This document shows positions 1-9,368 of a DNA stretch of 55,649 bases, one piece after another. The position numbers and the translations under genes are program-made. The DNA lies in assembly GCA_029862185.1 (NCBI GenBank), contig JAOTXX010000020.1:1-55649 (forward strand), read 5' to 3'. The stretch comes from Myxococcales bacterium (lineage in GTDB: Bacteria; Myxococcota_A; Polyangia; Polyangiales; Houyiibacteriaceae). The number at the start of each line of letters is the position of its first letter. The stretch's first letter is position 1. Below the pieces are notes generated by a model. It was not told the DNA's origin and did no database searches. It saw only the letters and a program-made list of their open reading frames with translations.

Positions 1-394
<394 letters not shown>

Positions 395-3097
395 ATGCGC
401 GTCGGGTTGATTTGTCTCTTGGTGGGAGTCTTGGCTTCGTGGGGGTGCACGAGCAGCAGCGGCGCCGGCGCGGCCGGCAGTGGCGGCAACGGGGGTGGCG
501 CTGGATCTGGCGGCGCCCCTGCACTGACGTGGCCACCGGACGCATCCGTCTACTTCGATCAGTACGGCGTCTTCCACGCGGACTGCGAAACCGACGAAGA
601 CTGCGCGATGGCGCTCGGCTACTACCACGCGCGGGACCGCTTCGTGCAGATGGACCTACAGCGCCGACTGTCGACCGGACGGCTAGCGAGTGTCGTCAAC
701 AAAGCGGTGGTGGAGTCTGCCGGTCTTCTCGAGCCGCTGATCAATACCGCGACATCAAACCGCGCACTCTACTCCACGCGCGACGGCACACCGGTAGAGA
801 AAGCGCTGGTCGACGGGACCGATGAGAGAACACTGCGCGTGTTCCAAGCGTATGCAGTCGGCGTCAACCGATGGCTCGACGACGTGCGCAACGAAAGAAA
901 CGGCGCGATTTGGCCGGAGGAGTTTGGAAGCATCCTCCTCGACTACGATCCCGAAGACGCTCCTGACTGGACTCCAGAAGACAGCTTCGCGACCGTGCTC
1001 ACACTCGTAGGCAATCTGACCAATGACGAAGGCACGCAGCTCGCCGCCGAGCAAGCTCGCCAGCAAATCGGCGACAACGACCGCTACCTAGACCTCTGGA
1101 GCCTCGAGCCCATCAAGAAGTCGCCCGTTCTCGAGGTGGGCACCTATCCGCCACAAATGGCTTCCAACGCGGTGAGCAAGAGGAAGAAGTCCGCACGTGC
1201 CGCAATCTATCAGCGCGCCCAAAAGGCGATCGCTGCGCAGAAAGCGGAGCTCGAAACGAGTACGGGCATCCGCAAGCTCTTTCCGACGGCCGAATCCGTG
1301 GGGGCCGACATCGGGTCGAACAATTGGGTGCTCGGGCCCTCCAAGACGGCCAACGGAACAACCTTCCTTTCGAACGATCCGCATCTCGGCCTGTCTCAGC
1401 CAGCGGTCTGGTACATCGCGCACCTGGACTCCAAGACCAACGGAAGTGGCACTCTGCGCACAGCCGGCGTGACTCTCGCGGGCATCCCTACTCCGGTCAT
1501 TGGCCACAATGAGACCATTGCATGGGGCGCGACCAATACCGGGCTCGACTTCACCGACGTCTACCTCGAAGAGCTCGCGAAGAACCAGGAGGGCGAGCCG
1601 ATCGGCGTGATGTTCAACGGCGCAGTCGTGGAGTTCGTCCGCGTCGACTTTACCCTCGACTTCACCGATGGCTCCAGCGAGACGCGTGAGCTCCTGTTCG
1701 TGCCACACCACGGGCCCGTGCGACAAATCGACGCGGAGAACGACGTGGCGATCACTCTCCGCTGGACCGGTCACGATATCGACACCGACGCGAACTACCT
1801 GCTCGGCATGGCGACTGCCACGACTGTCGAAGAAGCTAGATCGGCGCTCGAGAGCGTCACATCCCTCGGACAGAACTGGGTCGTGATCGACACCCAGGGC
1901 AACTTCGGATGGTTCCCCTACAACCGGATTCCGAAGCGCAGCTGGGCGGAGAACCTCGATATGGACGACCCCAACGAGCCTTTCCCTTGGCTGCCGCTGC
2001 CAGGTAGCACTGACGCGTACGAGTGGGGGCCGTACTTCGACTATTCCGAGCTTCCGCAGGCCTTCAATCGCGAAAACGGCTTCCTCATCACGGCGAATAG
2101 CGATCATACCGGCGCCGCCTTCGACGGAAACCCAACGAACGACGGGTTTGCACCGCAACAGACCGACAACATCGCCGCCGGGTATCGTACGGCTCGAATC
2201 GTCGAGCTGATCGAAGCCACGGACGAGCACACCCGTGCTACGAACGAAGCCGCGATCAGCGACGTGGTGTCGATGATCGGCCGGGACATGGTGCCTCCCA
2301 TCCTCGCGATCGCCAACGATCCGCTGACCGACCTGACCGCGAATGGCCAGAAGATCGTGAATGCGCTGACTGACTGGAGCTTCACCTGTGAGACAGGGCT
2401 CACGGGAAACGACCCCGTGAATTCGCCCCCGGCGAGCGCCGAGGAGGTCAAGGAATCTTCAGGCTGCACCGCGTGGCACGAGGTCCTGCGAGAGATCGAC
2501 AACGCCCTCGCACGCGACGAGAACACGAAGTCCTTCCCGAGCTTCGTCACCTATTTCTCGATCATGGACCCCTCGCGGCTGAAGGCGGGCGACGTCTACT
2601 GGGACGACGTCACCACGCAAGGCGTAGTTGAGACCAAATACGACATCATCGGCGAGGCTTTCAACGATTCTGGCGACACTCTGGTTGCTGAATTTGGTGA
2701 AGACGAAACGGCCTGGCCGTGGGGCAAGAAGCACGGCTTCCGGTTGGAGGCGCTTCTAGCCAGCCTAAGCAGCTTCTTCAACGTCTACAACAACCCGCCC
2801 GGTGACGAGGACTTCTTCGCCAACCGCGGCGGTGGGCTAACAGTCGACGTAGCGAACTCCGGGAGCGATGGTATCCACGGCTCCGGACCGTCGACCCGCT
2901 TCCAGTGCGAGGGCACCGAACCGATCCAGTGCACCGTGCAACTTCCCGGCGGTCAGTCTTCACACACGAGCTCGGATAACTACGAGGACCTGCTACAGCT
3001 CTGGCTTGCGCGAACGCCGATCGACCTCGTTTTCGACATCGAGCAAGCGAAGAACGAGGCAGTCGAGACGTTCGATCTTGGCAGCCGGGGTGAGTGA
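395..3097 (+). CDS. Penicillin acylase family lipoprotein (Ntn hydrolase)
   Basis: Predicted Ntn hydrolase of the penicillin/acyl-homoserine-lactone acylase family, about 900 residues. Such enzymes are made as one chain, cleave themselves, and hydrolyse amide bonds of acylated amines outside the cytoplasm. The start at 395 is chosen because GGAGGTGA sits just upstream and the product then begins with a short lipoprotein signal (MRVGLICLLVGVLASWGC) and a Gly/Ala/Ser linker; an earlier start at 332 would bury the signal. The autocleavage site is GSNNW with the nucleophile Ser308, followed by the conserved NDPHL; TANSDHTG further on fits the oxyanion Asn region. The lipobox has Trp at -2, which is unusual. 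The substrate (beta-lactam, acyl-homoserine lactone or another acyl amide) cannot be told from sequence. Confidence 0.9.
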   Translation: MRVGLICLLVGVLASWGCTSSSGAGAAGSGGNGGGAGSGGAPALTWPPDASVYFDQYGVFHADCETDEDCAMALGYYHARDRFVQMDLQRRLSTGRLASVVNKAVVESAGLLEPLINTATSNRALYSTRDGTPVEKALVDGTDERTLRVFQAYAVGVNRWLDDVRNERNGAIWPEEFGSILLDYDPEDAPDWTPEDSFATVLTLVGNLTNDEGTQLAAEQARQQIGDNDRYLDLWSLEPIKKSPVLEVGTYPPQMASNAVSKRKKSARAAIYQRAQKAIAAQKAELETSTGIRKLFPTAESVGADIGSNNWVLGPSKTANGTTFLSNDPHLGLSQPAVWYIAHLDSKTNGSGTLRTAGVTLAGIPTPVIGHNETIAWGATNTGLDFTDVYLEELAKNQEGEPIGVMFNGAVVEFVRVDFTLDFTDGSSETRELLFVPHHGPVRQIDAENDVAITLRWTGHDIDTDANYLLGMATATTVEEARSALESVTSLGQNWVVIDTQGNFGWFPYNRIPKRSWAENLDMDDPNEPFPWLPLPGSTDAYEWGPYFDYSELPQAFNRENGFLITANSDHTGAAFDGNPTNDGFAPQQTDNIAAGYRTARIVELIEATDEHTRATNEAAISDVVSMIGRDMVPPILAIANDPLTDLTANGQKIVNALTDWSFTCETGLTGNDPVNSPPASAEEVKESSGCTAWHEVLREIDNALARDENTKSFPSFVTYFSIMDPSRLKAGDVYWDDVTTQGVVETKYDIIGEAFNDSGDTLVAEFGEDETAWPWGKKHGFRLEALLASLSSFFNVYNNPPGDEDFFANRGGGLTVDVANSGSDGIHGSGPSTRFQCEGTEPIQCTVQLPGGQSSHTSSDNYEDLLQLWLARTPIDLVFDIEQAKNEAVETFDLGSRGE

Positions 3098-3140
3098 GCA
3101 ACAAACACCCGACCCCGCGCGCTGGCACTGCGAATGTCTC

Positions 3141-4442
3141 CTAGGCGCTTCGCAAGCGCGGAGCTCGTTTCGCTGCGCGCGGGGGTAGGAGCTCGATGAT
3201 CGGCCCATGCCGGAGGGTGTGGCGGATCCCCCTGTAAAGGCCGAGCGACTCGTAGACCGCCGGCGTCATCACGGCGGTTCGGGCTTGGCCCGTGAGCGAG
3301 AACGGGAATCCGTTGTGAACCAGCGCGGCGGACAGCTTCAGATCCGGATTGGCCCATGCCCCCGCGCCGCCGGTCCCGTAGTGACCAAACGCCCGTGGAA
3401 CATCCATTAGTAGCGCGTCGGCACGATGGTACCCTAGGCGCCAGTGAAGCGGATAGAGGACCACCTTGTCGGGGCGCTTCATTTGCACCTGAGCGGCTTG
3501 CTCGACGATGTCCGCCGAAACCAGACGCGCACCGTTTAGCGCGCCTCCGAGAGACAGAGCGGAATACATTTTCGCGAGCGAGCGTGCGGTGAACACTCCG
3601 TTCATCGCCGGAATGGATGCCTTCCAAAAAGACGGGTGAGTGACGAGCTCTGCCATCTTCTTCGGAGTGAGCCCGCGATCGAGCAGGCTCCGAAGCGGCC
3701 CGTTCGGCATCCATTGGGGAGCACGGTATCCATCGGGCAGAGGTTTCGCGCCGTGGCGGCGAATCGCAGGAACACCGACGAGGTCTGCGACGCGGTCGAG
3801 CTCGGCATCGGCGTTTCCAATCATCATACCGTCGAGGTCGAGCGGCTCGACGATTCGTTGCTGCACGAAGTCGGTGAAGCTCATGCCGGATATCCGGTGC
3901 ACGAGCTCGCCCACGAGCCAGCCGAAGGTCATCGCGTGGTAGCCGTTGGCCGTTCCCGGATGAAAATCGGGCTCGGTCGCTTCGAGTCGAGCGATCACCT
4001 TGTCCCAGTCGAGAATGTCGGTGAGGTCGTCGACGAGCGGGGCGGTCTTGTGAAGGCCGGCCTGGTGCGCGAGCACCTGACGAACGGTAATGACCTCCTT
4101 GCCCTTCTGCCCGAACTCCGGCCAGTAGCGAGCAACCGGGGCGTCGTACTCCAGCAGACCGTCGGTCGCGAGGATGTGAATCGCGGTCGCGGCCACGCCT
4201 TTGCTCGCGGAGAAGCAAAGCGACATCGTGTCGCGCTCCCATGCGGTGCCATCGTTTCGTGCCTGCCCAGCCCAGATGTCGACGACGCACTCTCCCTCGA
4301 GAAAAACGGACGCCGCCGCGCCCCCTCCGTAGCGCGCGACTTGCTTCCGCAGCACGCGAACGACCGGCTCGAAGCGCAGATCGTATTCACCGCGAATCTC
4401 TACCTCTTTGCGATCCATGTCTGTGCTCAAGAAATCAGTCAT
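3141..4442 (-). CDS. Serine hydrolase, beta-lactamase/EstB-like family
   Basis: A 433-residue member of the beta-lactamase-related serine hydrolases (PF00144; EstB-type esterases and class C-like enzymes). The SxxK motif is S78-A-S-K81 in FSASKG, and a YHAMTFGWLVGEL segment matches the conserved Tyr region of this family. There is no signal peptide, so it is probably cytoplasmic. The ATG at 4442 is preferred over an in-frame TTG at 4457 because AGGAG lies 5 bases upstream of it. Family members hydrolyse esters or beta-lactams; the substrate here is unknown. It converges on the penicillin acylase gene with a 43-base gap. Confidence 0.88.
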   Translation of the reverse strand: MTDFLSTDMDRKEVEIRGEYDLRFEPVVRVLRKQVARYGGGAAASVFLEGECVVDIWAGQARNDGTAWERDTMSLCFSASKGVAATAIHILATDGLLEYDAPVARYWPEFGQKGKEVITVRQVLAHQAGLHKTAPLVDDLTDILDWDKVIARLEATEPDFHPGTANGYHAMTFGWLVGELVHRISGMSFTDFVQQRIVEPLDLDGMMIGNADAELDRVADLVGVPAIRRHGAKPLPDGYRAPQWMPNGPLRSLLDRGLTPKKMAELVTHPSFWKASIPAMNGVFTARSLAKMYSALSLGGALNGARLVSADIVEQAAQVQMKRPDKVVLYPLHWRLGYHRADALLMDVPRAFGHYGTGGAGAWANPDLKLSAALVHNGFPFSLTGQARTAVMTPAVYESLGLYRGIRHTLRHGPIIELLPPRAAKRAPRLRSA

Positions 4443-4651
4443 CGGTTCTCCTGACAAGAAAGCGACGCGACGCGATGACTACTGCAATCGCGATCGCGCC
4501 CGCACAGAAGGTGAGGTTGGACTCGCGCGTCGTAAAGCGTCGAAACGAACAAACTCTCAAGTGCTGGAGTTCCCTCGGAGATCAGCTTGTCGATCGGTAA
4601 AGCCGAAGCGAGATCTCGAGTATCGATCGCGCCAAAGCAACAATCGGTAAA

Positions 4652-5620
4652 CTAGGTTGTCGCGCGACCCTCGAGGCGTGCCATCATCTCGTCGGTGAGC
4701 CGTGGAATGACGTCGAGCGCGCCCATGTTTTCACGCACCTGCTCGACTCGGCTTGCGCCGGTGATGACAGTCGAGACCCTCGGGTTCTTGGCGCACCAGG
4801 CGATCGCCAGCTGGGCCGGTGTGCACTTCAGCTCTTCGGCGACCTCGAGCACGCGGCGGATCCTGCCTTCATTCGCAGGCGTGACGATGTACTCGCGAAG
4901 CCATTCGTAACCCGGCAGGGCAGCGCGGCTCTCGTCTGGAATTCCGCCGAGGTATTTTCCGGTGAGGGCGCCAGATGCGAGTGGGCTCCAGATCGTCGTT
5001 CCCATCCCGTGCTTCTCGTAGAGCGGCGCGTATTCCTTTTCGACCCGATCCCGCCAAAGCAGGTTGTACTGAGGCTGCTCCATCACGGGCTTGCGGAGGC
5101 CATACCGCTCCGCGATCTCGTAGGCTTCCTCGATCGCTTCGGCCGCCCACTCCGACGTGCCCCAGTAGTGCGCCTTGCCCGAGGCGATGATGTCGCTCAT
5201 CGCCCAGACGGTTTCCTCGACCGGCGTGTCCGGGTCGGGCCGGTGACAAAAAAGAAGATCGACGAAGTCCAGTCCGAGACGTTCGAGTGAGCCATCGATC
5301 CCGTGCATCAGGTACTTGCGATTCAGCGTGTTCTTGGTGTTGGGGCCTTCGCGTAGGCCCCAGTAGAGCTTTGTCGAAATCACGAAAGATTCCCGCGGCC
5401 AGCCGAGCTCCTGCGCGGCCTGCCCCATGATCTTTTCCGACTTGCCGCCCGCGTAGACCTCTGCGTTATCGAAGAAGTTCACCCCGGCTTCCCAAGCCGC
5501 CTGCATGCACGCAAGCGCGGTGTCACCGCCGAGCTGATGGTGGAACGTCACCCAGGAGCCAAACGAGAGCACGCTGAGCTTGAGTCCCGTGTTTCCAAGT
5601 CTTCGGTATTCCATTTCCAC
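4652..5620 (-). CDS. Aldo/keto reductase (potassium-channel beta-subunit type)
   Basis: A full-length 322-residue NADPH-dependent aldo/keto reductase with a (beta/alpha)8 barrel. The catalytic tetrad is visible: Asp51 and Tyr56 ([10 protein letters not shown]), Lys84 (ISTKLYWG) and His126 ([11 protein letters not shown]). The wording around these motifs is closest to the Kv-beta/YghZ branch. The GTG at 5620 is taken as the start because AGGAG lies 7 bases upstream; an ATG two codons later is the alternative. It is divergent from the DUF1876 gene across about 70 bases. It likely reduces reactive aldehydes or ketones in the cytoplasm; the exact substrate is unknown. Confidence 0.9.
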   Translation of the reverse strand: MEMEYRRLGNTGLKLSVLSFGSWVTFHHQLGGDTALACMQAAWEAGVNFFDNAEVYAGGKSEKIMGQAAQELGWPRESFVISTKLYWGLREGPNTKNTLNRKYLMHGIDGSLERLGLDFVDLLFCHRPDPDTPVEETVWAMSDIIASGKAHYWGTSEWAAEAIEEAYEIAERYGLRKPVMEQPQYNLLWRDRVEKEYAPLYEKHGMGTTIWSPLASGALTGKYLGGIPDESRAALPGYEWLREYIVTPANEGRIRRVLEVAEELKCTPAQLAIAWCAKNPRVSTVITGASRVEQVRENMGALDVIPRLTDEMMARLEGRATT

Positions 5621-5689
5621 GGCGTCGCTCCTATAAGTCGCGTATAGTTTCGGACGCGTAGAACGTAAAGACGTTTGAGGAGGTGACCA

Positions 5690-5956
5690 ATGAGCACGGC
5701 AAAGTCATTCACTGTGAAGATCGAAGTGGTCGAGGACGGCGACACAACCGACGCAGAGGCTCGCCTCGCGATTGGCGGCGACGAGCTCGTGGGGCGAGGG
5801 AAGGCCAAGCGCAATCCCGATGACCCCGATCGCCCCTTGATCGGCGACGAGCTCGCGATTGCGCGTTCGTTGCTCGTGTTGGCTCGCGAGCTCGGTCACC
5901 AAGTCGACGAGGGCATCGCGGCCTACGAGGGCCACGAGGTTCACGTCAGCATTTAG
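5690..5956 (+). CDS. DUF1876 (dsRBD-like fold) small protein
   Basis: An 88-residue protein with a very strong ribosome site (GGAGGTGA before the ATG). The pattern of an N-terminal beta strand ([11 protein letters not shown]), then EARLAIGG, a basic [20 protein letters not shown] segment and an ALARSL-type helix matches DUF1876 proteins such as mycobacterial Rv2632c, whose structure resembles a double-stranded-RNA-binding fold. The function of this family is unknown. The family is best known from Actinobacteria, so its presence here is notable. It converges with the alpha/beta hydrolase gene after only about 10 bases. Confidence 0.8.
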   Translation: MSTAKSFTVKIEVVEDGDTTDAEARLAIGGDELVGRGKAKRNPDDPDRPLIGDELAIARSLLVLARELGHQVDEGIAAYEGHEVHVSI

Positions 5957-5966
5957 CACTTTGACG

Positions 5967-6830
5967 CTAGTTGGCGGTCGCGCGAGCACTGGTCTCAGCG
6001 TCGGTGGCGACGAAGCGAGAGATTTCTCGAGCGACTCGCTCGGGTTGGTCCTCCGCAACGAAGACGTACGCGTCATCGATGGCCACGAGGCGTGCATTCG
6101 GGAGCTCTTCTACAAATCGTTCCGCGAGGGAGAGCGGAAAGAAGCGATCCTCCGGCGTCCAGAGGAGGAGCACGGGCCGATCGAAGGATCGCAGCTCTTT
6201 CGCGACCTGGAGTGTGACCGACGGGGAGACCGTGCGCGAAAACTTGGCGACATCGCGCCGAATTGCGGGGTTGGTCGCGCAAGGCTCGACGTAGCTTCTC
6301 ACGATCTCGTCCGGAATGCCCGATTTCGAGAGTAGGCCATAGGCCAACGGAAGATTTCTGAGTGCCTGCACCCGAAGCATGCTCTTCGCGAGCACTGCGA
6401 TGAGGCCTGGCACCCACGGCAGGACTCGCAGATAGCTGAATAGCGCGGGTGGAAAGACCTCGTACGCGTCGCAGGTGGTCAAAACGAGGCGACCGACACG
6501 TTCCGAGTAACGCGCCGCGACGACTTGAGCGATCGCTCCACCAGAATCGTTGCCGACGAGGGTGACATCCCGTAGATCGAGAGCTTCGAGCAGATTGGCC
6601 ACGAGCTTGGCCACTCCGTCGACGCTCAAGTCCGCGTCAGAATTCATGGGAATCTCGTGAGAGCCAAGTGGCAGGTCAGGGACGATGCAGCGGGCGGAGC
6701 GCGAGAGCTCCGGGGTGACTTTTCGCCATAGCTTTCCGTTGACCAGCAGGCCGTGAATGAACACGACAGCTGGACCGCTTCCGACGTCTTCATAGTGCAG
6801 GGTTCCTTGGGGCAAGTCGATCGTGGGCAT
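5967..6830 (-). CDS. Alpha/beta hydrolase with Asp at the nucleophile elbow
   Basis: A 287-residue alpha/beta-hydrolase-fold protein with the oxyanion HG motif (FIHGLL) and a nucleophile elbow GNDSGG at residues 93-98. Aligning this to the usual G-x-Nu-x-G puts Asp95 in the nucleophile position, as in haloalkane dehalogenases and epoxide hydrolases. The acid position is Asp228 (WTPEDRFF). The segment that normally carries the catalytic His reads IDDAYVFVAEDQPE, with Tyr255 where His is expected. The start at 6830 has GGAGGT upstream; longer in-frame reading to 7211 runs through the neighbouring gene and is rejected. It may be a divergent subfamily with altered catalysis, or a non-catalytic member. 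Confidence 0.85.
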   Translation of the reverse strand: MPTIDLPQGTLHYEDVGSGPAVVFIHGLLVNGKLWRKVTPELSRSARCIVPDLPLGSHEIPMNSDADLSVDGVAKLVANLLEALDLRDVTLVGNDSGGAIAQVVAARYSERVGRLVLTTCDAYEVFPPALFSYLRVLPWVPGLIAVLAKSMLRVQALRNLPLAYGLLSKSGIPDEIVRSYVEPCATNPAIRRDVAKFSRTVSPSVTLQVAKELRSFDRPVLLLWTPEDRFFPLSLAERFVEELPNARLVAIDDAYVFVAEDQPERVAREISRFVATDAETSARATAN

Positions 6831-6949
6831 GACAGCACCTCCAGGTTGGATGGGACGAGCATCCCACCTGGCGGGAATTTTCGCCATGACCTCCGAGGTA
6901 ACGACGCTCACCCCTGAGGGTGTCAGCAAGTTGAGTCCTAGTCGGGCGA

Positions 6950-8179
6950 TCAGAGGTCGGGAGCGTAGTCGCCGGCCGCATAGGCCTCGCAAAAGGCTTC
7001 TTCGTTGCCGGCATGCGTCGGGTCGAGCGCAACCAGTGCGGGACGAATCGCATTCCAAACGCGGCGTTGATTGTTGCTCCCGATGTTCTTGACGACCAAG
7101 ACCATGTCGAGCCCGGGATGGCCAGAGATGTAGTTGCCCATCAGCCCAGCGGCGTACCAGACGCCGACATCGAAGGTCTGGCTGCAGTCCCACGGCGGGA
7201 GGTAGTTGCAATCAGGGGATTCGGAGAGCCCGTGTGGATACTCGTTCCAGATGGTCGATGGGGTGCATTCGGCGTTGGGCTCGGTCGTCTTCGGTAGCCC
7301 GTCGCCGTTGTCCGCGTTGGATCGCGCGATCAGCCACGTGAGGTAGCCGTAGCCGGTGTTCGCGAGTTCGAACGAAGGGTGGGTCATCTTGTAGATCCAG
7401 TCTTCGCTCGCGAGCCGCTCACCGCGCCAAAGACCTCCGTCCAGCATCAAGAGGCCGAGGCGGGCCATGTCGCGTGCAGTGCTGCTCCAGCCAAAGGCAA
7501 AGTTCTTGTCCGGGGCGTCACCGTCCCAATCGGATTGTCGCATGCCGAGCGGCTCGAACAGATAGCGCTCGAGAAACTCGTGCACGCTGGACCCGAGGGA
7601 GGGGTCTTGCGCGATCGCGGTGGCGACGACGTCGTTGAGGCGATTGATCTGCACGCCGCCCACGGTGTCGTACATGAAATCAAGATCCGGGGAGCTCAAA
7701 TCCTCGTTGTGCGCAACCATTCCGAGCACATGCCCCACCTGTGCATCTTGATTGAAGGTGAACTCGTCGAGCCAGTGGTCGATGGGATCGGTGTCTTGAA
7801 GCGGCCCGGTCTTCCGACCCGTACGCTCTAGGTCCCTCGTTCTCCATGCAGCGGCGCCCGTGAGCACGCCCGCCAAGGTCTTGGCGGCGGAGAACACGAT
7901 CTCCGTCTCGTCGACACCGTCGGGATACAGGCTCGTCGGATAGAATTCGTGGCAGAGCTTGCCGTACCGCACGACTGCGTAGGCGCGATCGATCTCGATG
8001 TCGGCCTGATCGAGTAATGCGGGATCGAGGCCGCACTCGGTAGCAACCTCGGCTTTGGGAACCCGCGTCCACTCCCCCTGACCGGGTCCCCTCGGGGGGG
8101 CATCGCCATCGCTACCACCGCTCGCGCACCCGATGAGCACGGACATGAGCAACGCGAACGAGAGACGCATGGTGCGCAT
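6950..8179 (-). CDS. Lipoprotein serine hydrolase, beta-lactamase family
   Basis: About 409 residues with a lipoprotein signal (LSFALLMSVLIGC) and then a beta-lactamase-related domain. The SxxK motif is in VFSAAKTLAG, and FMYDTVGG occupies the place of the class C YxN motif, so this residue set is slightly unusual. The C-terminal half (FGWSSTARDMARLGLLMLDG) is typical of CubicO-like serine hydrolases. The ATG at 8179 or the one at 8170 are both possible starts and neither has a clear ribosome site. It is expected to face the periplasm or be surface-attached. It is the second enzyme of this superfamily in the first 8 kb; the substrate is unknown. Confidence 0.87.
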   Translation of the reverse strand: MRTMRLSFALLMSVLIGCASGGSDGDAPPRGPGQGEWTRVPKAEVATECGLDPALLDQADIEIDRAYAVVRYGKLCHEFYPTSLYPDGVDETEIVFSAAKTLAGVLTGAAAWRTRDLERTGRKTGPLQDTDPIDHWLDEFTFNQDAQVGHVLGMVAHNEDLSSPDLDFMYDTVGGVQINRLNDVVATAIAQDPSLGSSVHEFLERYLFEPLGMRQSDWDGDAPDKNFAFGWSSTARDMARLGLLMLDGGLWRGERLASEDWIYKMTHPSFELANTGYGYLTWLIARSNADNGDGLPKTTEPNAECTPSTIWNEYPHGLSESPDCNYLPPWDCSQTFDVGVWYAAGLMGNYISGHPGLDMVLVVKNIGSNNQRRVWNAIRPALVALDPTHAGNEEAFCEAYAAGDYAPDL

Positions 8180-8242
8180 ATTCGGCGAAATCTTGCGAGC
8201 AGGCAAGGCCTGTGATCTCAGCCGCGAGCGAGCGACAAGGCA

Positions 8243-8788
8243 CTACGGGAGGTCGAGAAGCGACTCCAGGTTGAGCAGCGCCCAGTCGACGCGGCGCTTG
8301 CGGCTCAGTCGGAGAGACGTGTGCTGCTCTCCCACTAGCGATGTGTAGAGCAGGTGGGCGCGCCTGGCTGCGACCTCCGCCGGGAGCCCACGGTCTTCGA
8401 GCAGCCTTCTGACGAAGGCGTATCGCTCGGCGTCGACTCGTGCGATTGCATTGGCCGCAGTGTCGTCGTGACTAGCCCAGGCGCGCACGGCCCGATCCAG
8501 CGGCCCCCCGTGTCGAAAGACCAGCCGGGTGAGCTCTCGTAGGCGCTCACCTGGCTCATCGGAGGCGCGCTCGACCGTCTCGATCACATCGTGCGTCGCC
8601 AACTGTTTCCAATCGAGGAGCATGGAATCGAGCAGCTCCCTTCGGTCCGAGAAATGCCAATAGAAGCTGCCCTTTGTGACCCCGAGTGCGCGCGCGAGCG
8701 GCTCGACGCGGACCGCTTCGACCCCTTGGGCGGCCAGAACCCGCAAGCCCATTTCGGTCCATGCAGCGGCGTTCAATCGCTCCGTCAT
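8243..8788 (-). CDS. TetR/AcrR family transcriptional regulator
   Basis: A 181-residue regulator. The N-terminal helix-turn-helix is canonical (PLARALGVTKGSFYWHFSDR), followed by an all-helical ligand-binding domain. The ATG at 8788 (MTERLNAAAW) gives the usual short lead before the DNA-binding helices and has GGTGA upstream; an ATG at 8800 and a TTG at 8824 are alternatives. It is divergent from the SRPBCC gene, and two copies of an inverted repeat in the shared spacer (8798-8813, 8842-8857) are the likely operators. That layout predicts self-repression plus control of the SRPBCC gene. The ligand is unknown. Confidence 0.92.
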   Translation of the reverse strand: MTERLNAAAWTEMGLRVLAAQGVEAVRVEPLARALGVTKGSFYWHFSDRRELLDSMLLDWKQLATHDVIETVERASDEPGERLRELTRLVFRHGGPLDRAVRAWASHDDTAANAIARVDAERYAFVRRLLEDRGLPAEVAARRAHLLYTSLVGEQHTSLRLSRKRRVDWALLNLESLLDLP

Positions 8789-8797
8789 CGCCGTCAC

Positions 8798-8813
8798 CAT
8801 ACGGCGACGTATT
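8798..8813. promoter_or_regulatory. Putative TetR operator, imperfect copy
   Basis: The sequence CATACGGcgACGTATT keeps the full left arm and 5 of 7 bases of the right arm of the perfect operator at 8842-8857. It lies immediately upstream of the tetR start, where binding would block transcription or translation initiation of tetR. Its centre is 44 bases from that of the second copy. Confidence 0.65.
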
Positions 8814-8840
8814 GACGAACGCAAGGACTGGATCTAATAA
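8812..8840 (+). promoter_or_regulatory. Promoter of the SRPBCC gene
   Basis: TTGACG at 8812-8817 matches a sigma-70 -35 element at 5 of 6 positions. A -10 candidate is TCTAAT (8833-8838, 15-base spacer) or TAATAA (8835-8840, 17-base spacer). The promoter lies between the two operator copies, as expected for TetR control. Confidence 0.45.
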
Positions 8841-8841
8841 A

Positions 8842-8857
8842 CATACGGCACCGTATG
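8842..8857. promoter_or_regulatory. Putative TetR operator, perfect inverted repeat
   Basis: CATACGG-CA-CCGTATG is a perfect inverted repeat with 7-base arms and a 2-base spacer. It sits just downstream of the predicted -10 element and about 20 bases before the SRPBCC start codon. A near copy overlaps the tetR leader. Length and symmetry fit a TetR dimer site. Confidence 0.75.
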
Positions 8858-8876
8858 GTCGCCAGGAGGACGCAAC

Positions 8877-9281
8877 ATGCACATTCGAAATGAACACGCA
8901 CGATCGATCTCACGCCCCGCGTCAGACGTTTTCGACGCACTGGAGGCCATCGGCACCGAGGGCGATCCGATCTGGCCCGCCCCATCGATCCCGTTTGAAC
9001 GTACTCCGGGGCCGCTGAGAGTTGGCGAGACAGAGGAACGCCACGGCATCATCCGCGCGACGCTCCACGAGCTCGAGCGGAATCGTCGCTTCGTATGGCG
9101 CGCCGACCAACCATTCGTCAAAGGCACGCACGGCTTCGAGCTCTCAGAAACGGACACTGGCTGTCGTGTAGTACACGTGCTCGATGCCAAACTGGCGTGG
9201 TGGTTCGTGCCGGTATGGTTCCTGAAGGTTCGCGGGGTTCACGACCGGATCCTCGAGCGACTCCTCGACCGCCTCGAGTGA
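8877..9281 (+). CDS. SRPBCC (START-like) family protein
   Basis: A 134-residue protein that begins with the beta strand and PASDVFDAL helix typical of polyketide cyclase/dehydrase SRPBCC proteins, which form a deep pocket for hydrophobic ligands. AGGAGG at 8864-8869 supports the ATG at 8877. Its promoter region carries two inverted repeats shared with the divergent tetR gene, so it is probably the main target of that regulator. The ligand or reaction is unknown; a role in binding or modifying the TetR effector is a guess. Confidence 0.75.
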   Translation: MHIRNEHARSISRPASDVFDALEAIGTEGDPIWPAPSIPFERTPGPLRVGETEERHGIIRATLHELERNRRFVWRADQPFVKGTHGFELSETDTGCRVVHVLDAKLAWWFVPVWFLKVRGVHDRILERLLDRLE

Positions 9282-9368
9282 GGTGGGTGGCGCTAAGTTG
9301 CCCAAACTCTGCGCTGCGTTTCAGTCCAAGATTTTCCTGCAAATACCTCCGCCGGTTATAGTCGCGCT

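Noticed and set aside
1088-2230. Long minus-strand open frame (380 codons)
   Set aside because: It lies wholly inside the penicillin acylase gene and shows no domain or start signal; it is a high-GC antisense shadow.
2980-4290. Minus-strand frame of 436 codons
   Set aside because: It overlaps the serine hydrolase in another frame and is Arg-rich low-quality sequence.
4481-4500. Palindrome around TCGCGATCGCG
   Set aside because: Such GC-rich palindromes are expected by chance here and no regulatory context is visible.
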